This document shows positions 50,238-58,474 of a DNA stretch of 64,000 nt, in pieces. The stretch spans positions 1 through 64,000 of the forward strand of contig NZ_BMFG01000005.1 in NCBI RefSeq assembly GCF_014638005.1, given 5' to 3'. A program made the position numbers and the translations under genes. The stretch is from Flavobacterium orientale. GTDB lineage: Bacteria; Bacteroidota; Bacteroidia; Flavobacteriales; Flavobacteriaceae. Position 1 is the first letter of the stretch. Every line of letters starts with the position of its first letter. The notes under the pieces are model-generated. The model was not told the origin of the DNA. It was given only the letters and a program-made list of their open reading frames with translations, and did no database searches.

Positions 50238-50990
50238 ATGAGGTACTTTATTCAATTAGCATATAACGGAAGTAACTTTAACGGGTGGCAATCGCAACCC
50301 AACGCTGTTACCGTTCAGGAGACTTTAGAAAAAGCACTTTCGTTGTTGCTAAAAACACCAATAGCAATTGTTGGTGCCGGTAGAACGGATAGCGGCGTTC
50401 ATGCCAAACAAATGTTGGCTCATTTTGATTATGATGCGACCTTAGAGGTTGCTTTTTGGTTACCTAAATTAAACTCCTTCCTGCCAAAATCGATTGTTAT
50501 TTATGATTTAATCCCGGTTGCTGATGAGGCTCATGCTCGTTTTGATGCTACTTCAAGAACTTATGAATACCATATTCATACTTTTAAAGATGCTTTTATA
50601 AACGAATTAAGTTGGTATTATGCACAACCGTTGGATATTGACAAAATGAATTTAGCAGCGGCTATTTTAATGAATTATACCGATTTTGAATGTTTTTCAA
50701 AAACAAATACCGACGTGTTCACTTTTAATTGCAAAATAACACAAGCCCATTGGAAGAAAACCAATACTAGTTTACAATTTACAATTACTGCCGATCGTTT
50801 TCTTCGCAATATGGTTCGGGCTATTGTGGGAACCTTAGTAAACATTGGTCAAGGCAAAATTGAAGTAGAAGAATTACATAACATTATTCAAAGTAAGAAC
50901 AGAAGTAAAGCTGGTTTCTCAGTTCCGGCTCACGGTTTGTATTTAACCAAAATTGACTATCCATATATTCCAAACAAAAGTGACCTATGA
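50238..50990 (+). CDS. truA: tRNA pseudouridine(38-40) synthase TruA
   Basis: This protein has 250 residues. It makes pseudouridine at positions 38-40 of tRNAs. The catalytic Asp is in VGAGRTDSGVHAKQM, followed by RFDATSRTYEYHI and DRFLRNMVRAIVGTLVNIGQG. The ATG at 50238 (MRYFIQLAYNGSNFNGWQSQ) is preferred over a TTG two codons earlier. The stop overlaps the next gene by 4 bp (ATGA). Confidence 0.95.
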   Translation: MRYFIQLAYNGSNFNGWQSQPNAVTVQETLEKALSLLLKTPIAIVGAGRTDSGVHAKQMLAHFDYDATLEVAFWLPKLNSFLPKSIVIYDLIPVADEAHARFDATSRTYEYHIHTFKDAFINELSWYYAQPLDIDKMNLAAAILMNYTDFECFSKTNTDVFTFNCKITQAHWKKTNTSLQFTITADRFLRNMVRAIVGTLVNIGQGKIEVEELHNIIQSKNRSKAGFSVPAHGLYLTKIDYPYIPNKSDL

Positions 50991-52735
50991 AAGCCTTTGA
51001 CACTTCCTTATTCAAACGGATTTTAGAGTATTCCAAACCTTATCAATGGCGTTTTAACAGCGTAGTGGTTTGGGCTGTTTCACTTTCTATTTTCGCTGCC
51101 CTTCGCCCCTATTTATTAAAAGAAACGGTTGACGGCTACATCAACACTAAAGATGCTTCGGGCTTGTTATTTTATATTTCTCTAATGGGATTTGTATTGT
51201 TACTGGAGGTGGTTTCACAATTTTATTTTGTGTATTGGGCCAATTGGTTAGGACAAGATATTGTTCGTGATATTCGAACCAAATTATTTCAGCACATTGT
51301 GCGGTTTAAAATGACTTATTTTGATCATTCTCCCGTCGGACAACTTGTTACCCGTTCAGTTTCTGATATGGAAGCCATTGCCCGAATTTTTAGTCAAGGT
51401 TTATTTATGATTATCAGTGATGTGTTGAAAATGATTGTAGTCATGGCTTTTATGCTCTACATGAATTGGAAGCTATCCATGATTGTAATTCTGGCCATGC
51501 CGCTATTGGTTTATGCTACCCGAATTTTTCAAATTAAAATGAAAGGAGCTTTTGAAGAAGTTAGAACCCAAGTGGCAAACCTCAACACTTTTGTTCAAGA
51601 ACGTGTAACCGGTATGAAGATTGTACAGCTTTTTTCAAGAGAAAAAATTGAATATGAAAAGTTTAAAGTCATCAATGATAAACACAATAAAGCGTGGATA
51701 AAAACGGTGTGGTACAACTCTATTTTTTTTCCAATTGCTGATATTATTTCTTCATTTACGTTAGGTTTGATAGTCTGGTATGGTGGATTAGCCATGATTG
51801 GTGGCGATTCGCAAACAACTATTGGAGATTTGTTTACCTATACCATGTTAATCAGTATGTTGTTCAACCCATTGCGTCAAATTGCAGATAAATTTAATGA
51901 ACTACAAATGGGGATGATTGCTGCCAACAGGGTTTTTGCCATTTTAGATACTTCAAAAGAAATTCAAAAGGAAGGTACGCTACCTACTCCACGTTTTAAA
52001 GGCGAGATTCTTATAGACAATTTACATTTTGGTTATACCGAAAATGAAAAAGTGCTAAAAGGCATTTCACTTCAAATCAATGCCGGACAAACCATTGCCA
52101 TTGTTGGAGCCACCGGAGCCGGAAAATCAACCATCATCAATTTGCTCAATCGGTTTTATGATATTGACGAAGGTAGTATCTTAATTGATGGTGAAAACAT
52201 CAATTCGTTCGAATTGACTTCGCTTAGGAAACAAATTGCAGTGGTATTACAAGATGTATTTCTGTTTGCCGATACCATTTATAACAACATTACACTTTAT
52301 AATCCTGCTATCACAAAAGAACAAGTAATTGATGCTGCACAAAAAATTGGCGTTCACGACTTTATTATGAGCTTACCAAATGGTTATGATTACAATGTAA
52401 AAGAACGCGGGGTAATGCTATCATCCGGTCAGCGACAATTGATTGCCTTTTTAAGAGCATACATGAGTGAGCCTAGCATTTTAATTTTAGATGAAGCTAC
52501 TTCGTCTATTGATACCTATTCTGAGGAATTGATTCAAAAAGCGACCGAAAGAATCACCCAAGGACGCACCTCGATAATAATTGCACACCGATTAGCAACT
52601 GTTATAAATGCCAATCAAATCATTGTAATGGATGCCGGAATGATTGTAGAACAAGGCACTCATTTTGAATTAGTGCAAAAAGAAAATGGTTATTACAAAA
52701 ACCTATACGATTCGCAATTTGTGACAGTACTTTAG
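50987..52735 (+). CDS. MsbA-like ABC exporter
   Basis: This half-transporter has 582 residues. Six membrane helices (about residues 20-310) precede a nucleotide-binding domain with Walker A GATGAGKST, the signature LSSGQRQL (a variant of LSGGQ), Walker B SILILDEATSSID and H-loop IIIAHRLA. It dimerises in the inner membrane to flip a lipid, lipid-linked molecule or drug. LPS flipping is possible, but other substrates cannot be excluded. Coupling to truA by a 4-bp overlap has no obvious functional logic. Confidence 0.88.
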   Translation: MKAFDTSLFKRILEYSKPYQWRFNSVVVWAVSLSIFAALRPYLLKETVDGYINTKDASGLLFYISLMGFVLLLEVVSQFYFVYWANWLGQDIVRDIRTKLFQHIVRFKMTYFDHSPVGQLVTRSVSDMEAIARIFSQGLFMIISDVLKMIVVMAFMLYMNWKLSMIVILAMPLLVYATRIFQIKMKGAFEEVRTQVANLNTFVQERVTGMKIVQLFSREKIEYEKFKVINDKHNKAWIKTVWYNSIFFPIADIISSFTLGLIVWYGGLAMIGGDSQTTIGDLFTYTMLISMLFNPLRQIADKFNELQMGMIAANRVFAILDTSKEIQKEGTLPTPRFKGEILIDNLHFGYTENEKVLKGISLQINAGQTIAIVGATGAGKSTIINLLNRFYDIDEGSILIDGENINSFELTSLRKQIAVVLQDVFLFADTIYNNITLYNPAITKEQVIDAAQKIGVHDFIMSLPNGYDYNVKERGVMLSSGQRQLIAFLRAYMSEPSILILDEATSSIDTYSEELIQKATERITQGRTSIIIAHRLATVINANQIIVMDAGMIVEQGTHFELVQKENGYYKNLYDSQFVTVL

Positions 52736-52872
52736 AAAAAAATGAGGATAAGCTTTCAAAACAAACAAACGCTTAGCATTTGATAGCTTCAAACAACTGA
52801 CAACAAAAAAACTTTTTAAAGACATAATTAATCCTTAATTTCGCATTCTGATAATTAGCAAAAATATAAAAT

Positions 52873-54261
52873 ATGAACTACGATATTATAGTTTTAGGTA
52901 GTGGACCCGGTGGTTATGTAACAGCCATTCGTGCTTCGCAATTGGGTTTCAAAGTAGCCGTTATTGAAAAAGAAAACTTAGGTGGTGTTTGTTTGAACTG
53001 GGGATGTATTCCAACCAAAGCTCTTTTAAAATCGGCTCAAGTGTTTGAATACCTAAAACATGCCTCTGATTACGGATTAACAGTTGCTTCATTTGATAAA
53101 GATTTTGGTGCCGTAATCAACCGAAGCCGCAATGTCGCTGACGGAATGAGCAAAGGTGTTCAGTTTTTAATGAAAAAAAATAAAATTGACGTAATTGAAG
53201 GTTTTGGTAAATTAAAACCTGGCAAAAAAGTAGCGGTTACAGCTGCAGATGGTAAAGTAACAGAATACAGTGCTGATCACATCATTATTGCAACCGGAGC
53301 CCGTTCGCGTGAATTGCCAAACTTACCTCAAGACGGTAAAAAGGTAATTGGTTACCGTCAAGCGATGACAATGCCATCGCAACCTAAAAAAATGATTGTG
53401 GTAGGTTCAGGTGCTATTGGGGTTGAATTTGCCAGCTTTTATAACGCTATGGGAACAGAAGTAACCATCGTTGAATTCATGCCCAATGTAGTTCCCGTTG
53501 AAGATGAAGATATCTCCAAACAATTTGAACGTTCGTTGAAGAAATCAGGAATTACAGTAATGACCAATTCCTCTGTGGAACGCATTGACACTAGTGGTTC
53601 AGGCGTAAAAGCGTTTGTAAAAACAGCCAAAGGAGAAGAGGTTTTAGAAGCAGACATTTTACTTTCGGCAGTAGGAATAAAAACCAATATTGAAAACATC
53701 GGTTTAGAAGACGTGGGTATTGCTACCGACCGTGATAAAATCTTAGTTAACGATTATTGTCAAACCAATATTCCTGGTTATTATGCTATTGGAGATGTGA
53801 CACCAGGACAGGCCTTGGCTCACGTTGCTTCTGCAGAAGGAATCTTGTGTGTAGAAAAAATAAAAGGTTTGCATGTTGAACCTATCGACTACGGAAACGT
53901 TCCGGGTTGTACCTATGCAACTCCCGAAATTGCATCGGTTGGAATGACTGAAAAGCAAGCTAAAGAAAAAGGATACGAATTGAAAATCGGAAAGTTCCCT
54001 TTTAGTGCTTCCGGAAAAGCAAAAGCAGCAGGAACTCCTGACGGTTTTGTGAAAGTAATCTTTGATGCCAAATATGGCGAATGGTTGGGTTGCCACATGA
54101 TTGGAGCAGGTGTAACCGATATGATTGCAGAAGCAGTAGTTGCTCGTAAATTAGAAACTACAGGTCACGAAATATTAAAAGCCATTCACCCTCATCCAAC
54201 GATGAGCGAAGCGGTAATGGAAGCTGTAGCAGATGCTTATGGTGAAGTGATTCACTTATAA
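52873..54261 (+). CDS. lpdA: Dihydrolipoyl dehydrogenase
   Basis: This protein has 462 residues and is the E3 component of 2-oxoacid dehydrogenase complexes. It regenerates lipoyl disulfide with NAD. Motifs: FAD-binding GSGPGGYVTAIRA, the redox disulfide GGVCLNWGCIPTKAL, NAD-binding VVGSGAIGVEFASFY, GDVTPGQALAHVASAEG and the interface His-Glu in IHPHPTMSEAVMEA. It stands alone, without E1/E2 genes beside it, and ends in its own terminator. Confidence 0.96.
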   Translation: MNYDIIVLGSGPGGYVTAIRASQLGFKVAVIEKENLGGVCLNWGCIPTKALLKSAQVFEYLKHASDYGLTVASFDKDFGAVINRSRNVADGMSKGVQFLMKKNKIDVIEGFGKLKPGKKVAVTAADGKVTEYSADHIIIATGARSRELPNLPQDGKKVIGYRQAMTMPSQPKKMIVVGSGAIGVEFASFYNAMGTEVTIVEFMPNVVPVEDEDISKQFERSLKKSGITVMTNSSVERIDTSGSGVKAFVKTAKGEEVLEADILLSAVGIKTNIENIGLEDVGIATDRDKILVNDYCQTNIPGYYAIGDVTPGQALAHVASAEGILCVEKIKGLHVEPIDYGNVPGCTYATPEIASVGMTEKQAKEKGYELKIGKFPFSASGKAKAAGTPDGFVKVIFDAKYGEWLGCHMIGAGVTDMIAEAVVARKLETTGHEILKAIHPHPTMSEAVMEAVADAYGEVIHL

Positions 54262-54282
54262 GAAATAAATAGAAACACGGAG

Positions 54283-54315
54283 AAGCTGTCTTTAAAAAAG
54301 GCAGCTTTTTTTTAT
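54283..54315 (+). terminator. Rho-independent terminator after lpdA
   Basis: AAGCTGTCTT / AAGGCAGCTT forms a 10-bp stem with a 5-nt loop and a following T-run, 22 bp after the stop. Confidence 0.85.
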
Positions 54316-54467
54316 TTTATTTGTTGATATTCCACATGTTTTAAATAGGTCTCTTATGCTTTTGTTTATTTAAAAACCATTGTTTTACTTACTATATGAT
54401 TTCTCTGGAATATATAAAACCTTAAAGAGCCTACCCTGGCGGTTAATGGACTTGTACCATTCACTCC

Positions 54468-55796
54468 CTACTCCAAACTCCCCACTTCTTTCCTTCCGTT
54501 TCCTTTCAACAAATAATACCCAAATACTCCTGCTATCGAGGACGCAGCCAAAATACCGAGTTTGGCTTGTTTGATGAGCTGTTCGTCTTTGAATGCTAAA
54601 TCTGTGATGAACACTGACATGGTAAATCCAATAGCGGCAAGCAATCCCACACCCATTATCTTAGGCCAGTCAACCCCGTGAGGCAAATGGCAAATACGCA
54701 ACTTGACCATAATGAAAGTGAACAAGGTGATACCAACAACTTTTCCAACTATGAGTCCGCTAACCACTCCCAAAGTCACAGAGCTCATGAGTTGTTGATA
54801 GACATCAGAGCCTAGAACAACACCGGCATTGGCGAAGGCGAAAACAGGTAACACCACAAAACTAACAAAGCTATTGAAACTGTGTTCTAAACGATGTAAA
54901 GGCGGTGAAGCATCATAGGTCAACAAAGTAATTTTCTCAATCTCGGAACTGAGTTTACTTTTATTAAGTGGCATAGTATCGTGTTGATGTCCAATTTTAA
55001 AGGCCATCAATCTAATCTTTCTCAAAAAGAGTCCGGTGTGTACTTTGCGATTGGCGGGTATCGTAAAGGCCACCAATACGGCAGCAATGGTAGCATGCAC
55101 TCCGGAAAGCAATATCGCTAGCCATACCCCACCGATGCCAAAAAGGGCATAGTATAACGTATTTCTAATACCTAATATATTTCCAATGATGAGGAAGACC
55201 ATGAATGAAGCTCCCAAGTACAGGTTTTGAACAGCAATTTCTTCTGTATAAAATAGGGCAATGACCAGTATTGCTCCTATGTCGTCGACAATAGCGACAG
55301 CCGTTAGAAATACTTTTAGTGATAAAGGTACCTTGTCTCCAAGTAAGTATAATATCCCTAAAGCAAAAGCAATATCCGTTGCCATCGGAATACCCCAACC
55401 ATTAGCACCGGGAGTACCATGATTGATTAGCGTATAGATTAATGCCGGAACCAACATACCACCAAGAGCAGCAAAAGCAGGCAATAGCGAATCACGAAAA
55501 GAAGAAAGTTCACCTTCTAAAATTTCACGTTTTAACTCTAAACCTACTAGGAAGAAAAACATCGACATAAGTCCGTCATTAATCCAATGCAAAATGTTTT
55601 TTTTAATTTGGAAATTATGCACCCCAAAGGAAATATACTTGTCTAAAAATGAAAAATAATAAGTAGATAGACTTGAGTTTGCCACCACCATTGCCAACAT
55701 CGCGGCGAGGAATAAAACGATTCCAACAGATGTTTTTTTCTCAATAAAATTTTGGATGGGCTTTAGAAAAAAAAGATCTAATTTAGACTTTCTCAT
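54468..55796 (-). CDS. nhaA: Na+/H+ antiporter NhaA
   Basis: This protein has 442 residues and about 12 membrane helices. It extrudes Na+ or Li+ in exchange for protons. The two conserved aspartates of the ion site are in AVAIVDDIGAILVIALFY, and NDGLMSMFFFLVGLELKREIL and GWGIPMATDIAFALGIL are family blocks. It is longer than E. coli NhaA because of a hydrophilic loop (KIGHQHDTMPLNKSKLSSEIEKI) between helices, as in other Bacteroidetes. Confidence 0.95.
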   Translation of the reverse strand: MRKSKLDLFFLKPIQNFIEKKTSVGIVLFLAAMLAMVVANSSLSTYYFSFLDKYISFGVHNFQIKKNILHWINDGLMSMFFFLVGLELKREILEGELSSFRDSLLPAFAALGGMLVPALIYTLINHGTPGANGWGIPMATDIAFALGILYLLGDKVPLSLKVFLTAVAIVDDIGAILVIALFYTEEIAVQNLYLGASFMVFLIIGNILGIRNTLYYALFGIGGVWLAILLSGVHATIAAVLVAFTIPANRKVHTGLFLRKIRLMAFKIGHQHDTMPLNKSKLSSEIEKITLLTYDASPPLHRLEHSFNSFVSFVVLPVFAFANAGVVLGSDVYQQLMSSVTLGVVSGLIVGKVVGITLFTFIMVKLRICHLPHGVDWPKIMGVGLLAAIGFTMSVFITDLAFKDEQLIKQAKLGILAASSIAGVFGYYLLKGNGRKEVGSLE

Positions 55797-55844
55797 GGTC
55801 GCTATTTTTGAAATTAAGAGACTTTATAAGTTGAACGTTACTTA

Positions 55845-55852
55845 CAAAAGTA
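55845..55852 (-). promoter_or_regulatory. -7 box (TACTTTTG) upstream of nhaA
   Basis: CAAAAGTA on the plus strand lies 49 bp before the nhaA ATG. The same box on the other strand is at 55899. Confidence 0.5.
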
Positions 55853-55898
55853 AACTATTTAAATAAAAAAGAAGGTGAATTCTAAAATCTTATTTCGT

Positions 55899-55906
55899 TA
55901 CTTTTG
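55899..55906 (+). promoter_or_regulatory. -7 box (TACTTTTG) upstream of the DUF2200 gene
   Basis: The perfect TAnnTTTG box lies 81 bp before the ATG at 55988. It and the nhaA box face away from each other within 62 bp. Confidence 0.5.
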
Positions 55907-55987
55907 TTTTAAAATTACAGTTATTGAAAATAAACACTTGTCTATTAGAAACAAAATTACCTAACAAAACAACAAGTATCTTATACT

Positions 55988-56353
55988 ATGAAAATAACTC
56001 CCGAACATAACGAACGAATGGCAAAAATGACTTTTGCATCCGTTTATCCGCACTACGTTACTAAAGTGGAAGGCAAAGGCAGAACAAAAGAAGAATTACA
56101 CGAAGTCATAACTTGGTTAACCGGTTTTGATGATAAAAAACTACAAGAATTGATTGAAGAAAAAGTCACTTTTGAAACTTTCTTCAACAGAGCAAATTTA
56201 AACCCTTTGGCCAATTTGATTAAAGGTGTTATCTGTGGTTATCGAATTGAAGAAATTGACAATCCTCTAACTAAACAAGTGCGATATCTTGACAAACTGG
56301 TTGATGAATTAGCCAAAGGCAAAAAAATGGAGAAGATTTTACGGACTTCTTAA
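55988..56353 (+). CDS. DUF2200 family protein
   Basis: This protein has 121 residues. The blocks [41 protein letters not shown] and [51 protein letters not shown] match DUF2200, a small cytoplasmic family of unknown function. It is transcribed alone. Confidence 0.88.
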   Translation: MKITPEHNERMAKMTFASVYPHYVTKVEGKGRTKEELHEVITWLTGFDDKKLQELIEEKVTFETFFNRANLNPLANLIKGVICGYRIEEIDNPLTKQVRYLDKLVDELAKGKKMEKILRTS

Positions 56354-56468
56354 ATAAATTAACGAAACTCTTACTTTGATTGTATCGTATTATTTAAAGT
56401 AAAAAATACGGCCATGGTAAATTAAACCATTTCCAAGTTTAAAAGTCAAATACAAATACTTTAATGAA

Positions 56469-57314
56469 ATGAAACTACTCGTCATTTTGTCTTTATTCCT
56501 GCTTTCCTGTCAAAAAGACGATACGATTGCAACACCCAATCCATCGTCTGACGCTTATAGAATAACCAAAAGCATTTCTTATAACGACGTGAATGTTGAT
56601 GTTGTCATTGACAAACCGACAAATAATGAAGTAGATGTATTGATTCTGTATCATGGTACTGTTTCCTATGACAGTGCAATTCTCAATGCTGCCAATACTA
56701 CCTTAAATAATTTTAAAAACATTCTCAACAGAAACGATATGATGCTTGTGAGTGTGGCATATCCCGAAGAAAATTTATTACTAGGTGACAACATACTTCA
56801 AGCAGAAGCAGCTTTACTATGGGTAAAAAACAACGCCAATCAAGAACTTGGTATAACCGTAGGTAAACTATTTTTAGCAGGTCATTCCCAAGGAGGTTAT
56901 TTAGTAACACGACTAAATACAATGCATGAGACCAATGGCGTTATTGCCAATGCTCCCGGTCCGTTAAATCTGGTCTACCGATGCAGCCTGGAAGAAAATG
57001 GTCAAATTCAAACAAGCCTGGTTTGCACACAACTCAAAAACACCTTCGGAACAACAAACAGTAATCCAAACGCCTATTTTGATCGATCGCTTTTAAATTT
57101 TACTAGTGGATTTAAATCTGATATTCTCTTTGTTCAAGGACTGAACGATTCCCCTATTCAGATGTATTCTTGGCCCATTTTCAAACAAGAGGTTTTAAAT
57201 TGTTCAAATTGCCAAAACAATCAGTTTCTCGAAATTCAAGGCCAAGGTCATACCGCACTGTTTACAAGTGCAACAGCAAAAGCAACTTTTAATAATTTTA
57301 TAGCAACCAGATAA
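56469..57314 (+). CDS. Surface lipoprotein alpha/beta hydrolase
   Basis: This protein has 281 residues. The lipobox is LLSC with Cys14, followed by QKDDT, which matches the lipoprotein export signal known from Capnocytophaga and so predicts surface display. The hydrolase shows the oxyanion HG (YHGTVSY), the nucleophile Ser140 in FLAGHSQGGYLVTRL and a probable catalytic His in IQGQGHTALF. The substrate is unknown. It is shorter than most secreted esterases and has no T9SS tail. Confidence 0.82.
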   Translation: MKLLVILSLFLLSCQKDDTIATPNPSSDAYRITKSISYNDVNVDVVIDKPTNNEVDVLILYHGTVSYDSAILNAANTTLNNFKNILNRNDMMLVSVAYPEENLLLGDNILQAEAALLWVKNNANQELGITVGKLFLAGHSQGGYLVTRLNTMHETNGVIANAPGPLNLVYRCSLEENGQIQTSLVCTQLKNTFGTTNSNPNAYFDRSLLNFTSGFKSDILFVQGLNDSPIQMYSWPIFKQEVLNCSNCQNNQFLEIQGQGHTALFTSATAKATFNNFIATR

Positions 57315-57490
57315 TTCTGAATACGCATCTAGCCATTGAGAATGATTATAAATGTTAAAATTTTGATTCAATCTCTTACTCACACTATTAAAACCGAAAC
57401 TAGAAGTTAGAATCTAAATAATTTCGAAACATTTAAATCCCAAAATTTCTTCTACTTTTTTAAATAAATTTAACTACTTTCGTCTCAAAA

Positions 57491-58066
57491 ATGCAACTCG
57501 TTTTCGCCTCAAACAACCCCAACAAAGTAAAAGAAATACAACTACTTTTACCAAAAACCATAACCCTTCAAAGTTTGGAAGCTATTGGTTGTAACGAAGA
57601 AATTCCGGAAACAGCCCAAACTATCGAAGGCAACGCCATTCAAAAAGCCAATTACATTACCCAAAACTACAACTTAAATTGTTTTGCTGATGACACAGGG
57701 CTTGAGGTGGAAGCTCTCAACGGCGAACCAGGTGTTTACTCCGCCCGTTATGCCGGAAGTCAAAGAGATGCAAATGACAACATGGATAAACTTTTGGTAA
57801 ACCTCTCCGATAAAACAAACCGAAAAGCACAATTCAAAACTACCATTTGCCTGAACATAGATGGCAAACAACACCTTTTTGAAGGTAGTATCAAAGGAAC
57901 GATTACCACAGAAAAAAAAGGAAATCAAGGCTTCGGCTACGACCCCATTTTCATTCCTCATGGATATAATCGAACCTTTGCAGAAATGACTTTAGAAGAA
58001 AAATCAAAAATCAGTCACCGCGGTTTGGCAATTACACAATTAGTCAATTTTTTAAAAAAACAATAA
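57491..58066 (+). CDS. rdgB: Non-canonical purine NTP pyrophosphatase
   Basis: This protein has 191 residues. It hydrolyses dITP, XTP and similar nucleotides to keep them out of DNA. Motifs are [13 protein letters not shown] at the start, [26 protein letters not shown] with the metal-binding acids, and [20 protein letters not shown]. The length is normal. It has its own short upstream region and no terminator that I could find. Confidence 0.95.
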   Translation: MQLVFASNNPNKVKEIQLLLPKTITLQSLEAIGCNEEIPETAQTIEGNAIQKANYITQNYNLNCFADDTGLEVEALNGEPGVYSARYAGSQRDANDNMDKLLVNLSDKTNRKAQFKTTICLNIDGKQHLFEGSIKGTITTEKKGNQGFGYDPIFIPHGYNRTFAEMTLEEKSKISHRGLAITQLVNFLKKQ

Positions 58067-58086
58067 AACAAGTCAATAACCTATAT

Positions 58087-58141
58087 ATATCGTACTTATA
58101 GCGTACTTATAGCGTAGTCATAGCGTATTTATAGCGTATAA
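58087..58141. repeat. Five tandem 11-bp units (ATAGCGTACTT type)
   Basis: The units read ATATCGTACTT, ATAGCGTACTT, ATAGCGTAGTC, ATAGCGTATTT and ATAGCGTATAA. The period of 11 bp is close to one DNA helix turn. A further AAGCTATAG follows. Confidence 0.75.
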
Positions 58142-58446
58142 AAGCTATAGATAAGCCATACCAAAGCCCACCTTGTGGTACCCCTACTCTAATTAAAATA
58201 CTAATTTAAAATAACTAAGTTAGGAGTAAACTTGCTAGTTCAAGGTAACAATAGATGGAGCTGGGAAATTGATGGTAGTAAAGAAAGTGACAGCAATAAA
58301 AGTAACGAATACTACTGTGTTTTAATCACTTTGAAACAACATTAGTAAGTTATTTATCGCATCCTCCCCTTTGAGTAAGTAATCATAGTTGTCAACTAAT
58401 TAAAAATCAATAACTAACACCATTAGTTTTTATGATTTTTAAACCT

Positions 58447-58454
58447 TACCTTTG
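58447..58454 (+). promoter_or_regulatory. -7 box (TACCTTTG) upstream of the DEAD-box helicase
   Basis: The box lies 20 bp before the ATG at 58475. No -33 element was recognised. Confidence 0.5.
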
Positions 58455-58474
58455 CACCCAATTTAAAATTATAT

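Larger units (their letters stand above)
58067..58474. other. 408-bp gap with 11-bp tandem repeat and possible gene fragment
   Basis: Between rdgB and the DEAD-box helicase lie five tandem 11-bp units (58087-58141), a 37-codon open frame without a convincing start (58232-58345), and the helicase -7 box (58447-58454). No complete gene is supported. Confidence 0.6.

Noticed and set aside
58087..58141. CRISPR array
   Set aside because: The units are 11 bp with no spacers and no cas genes nearby.
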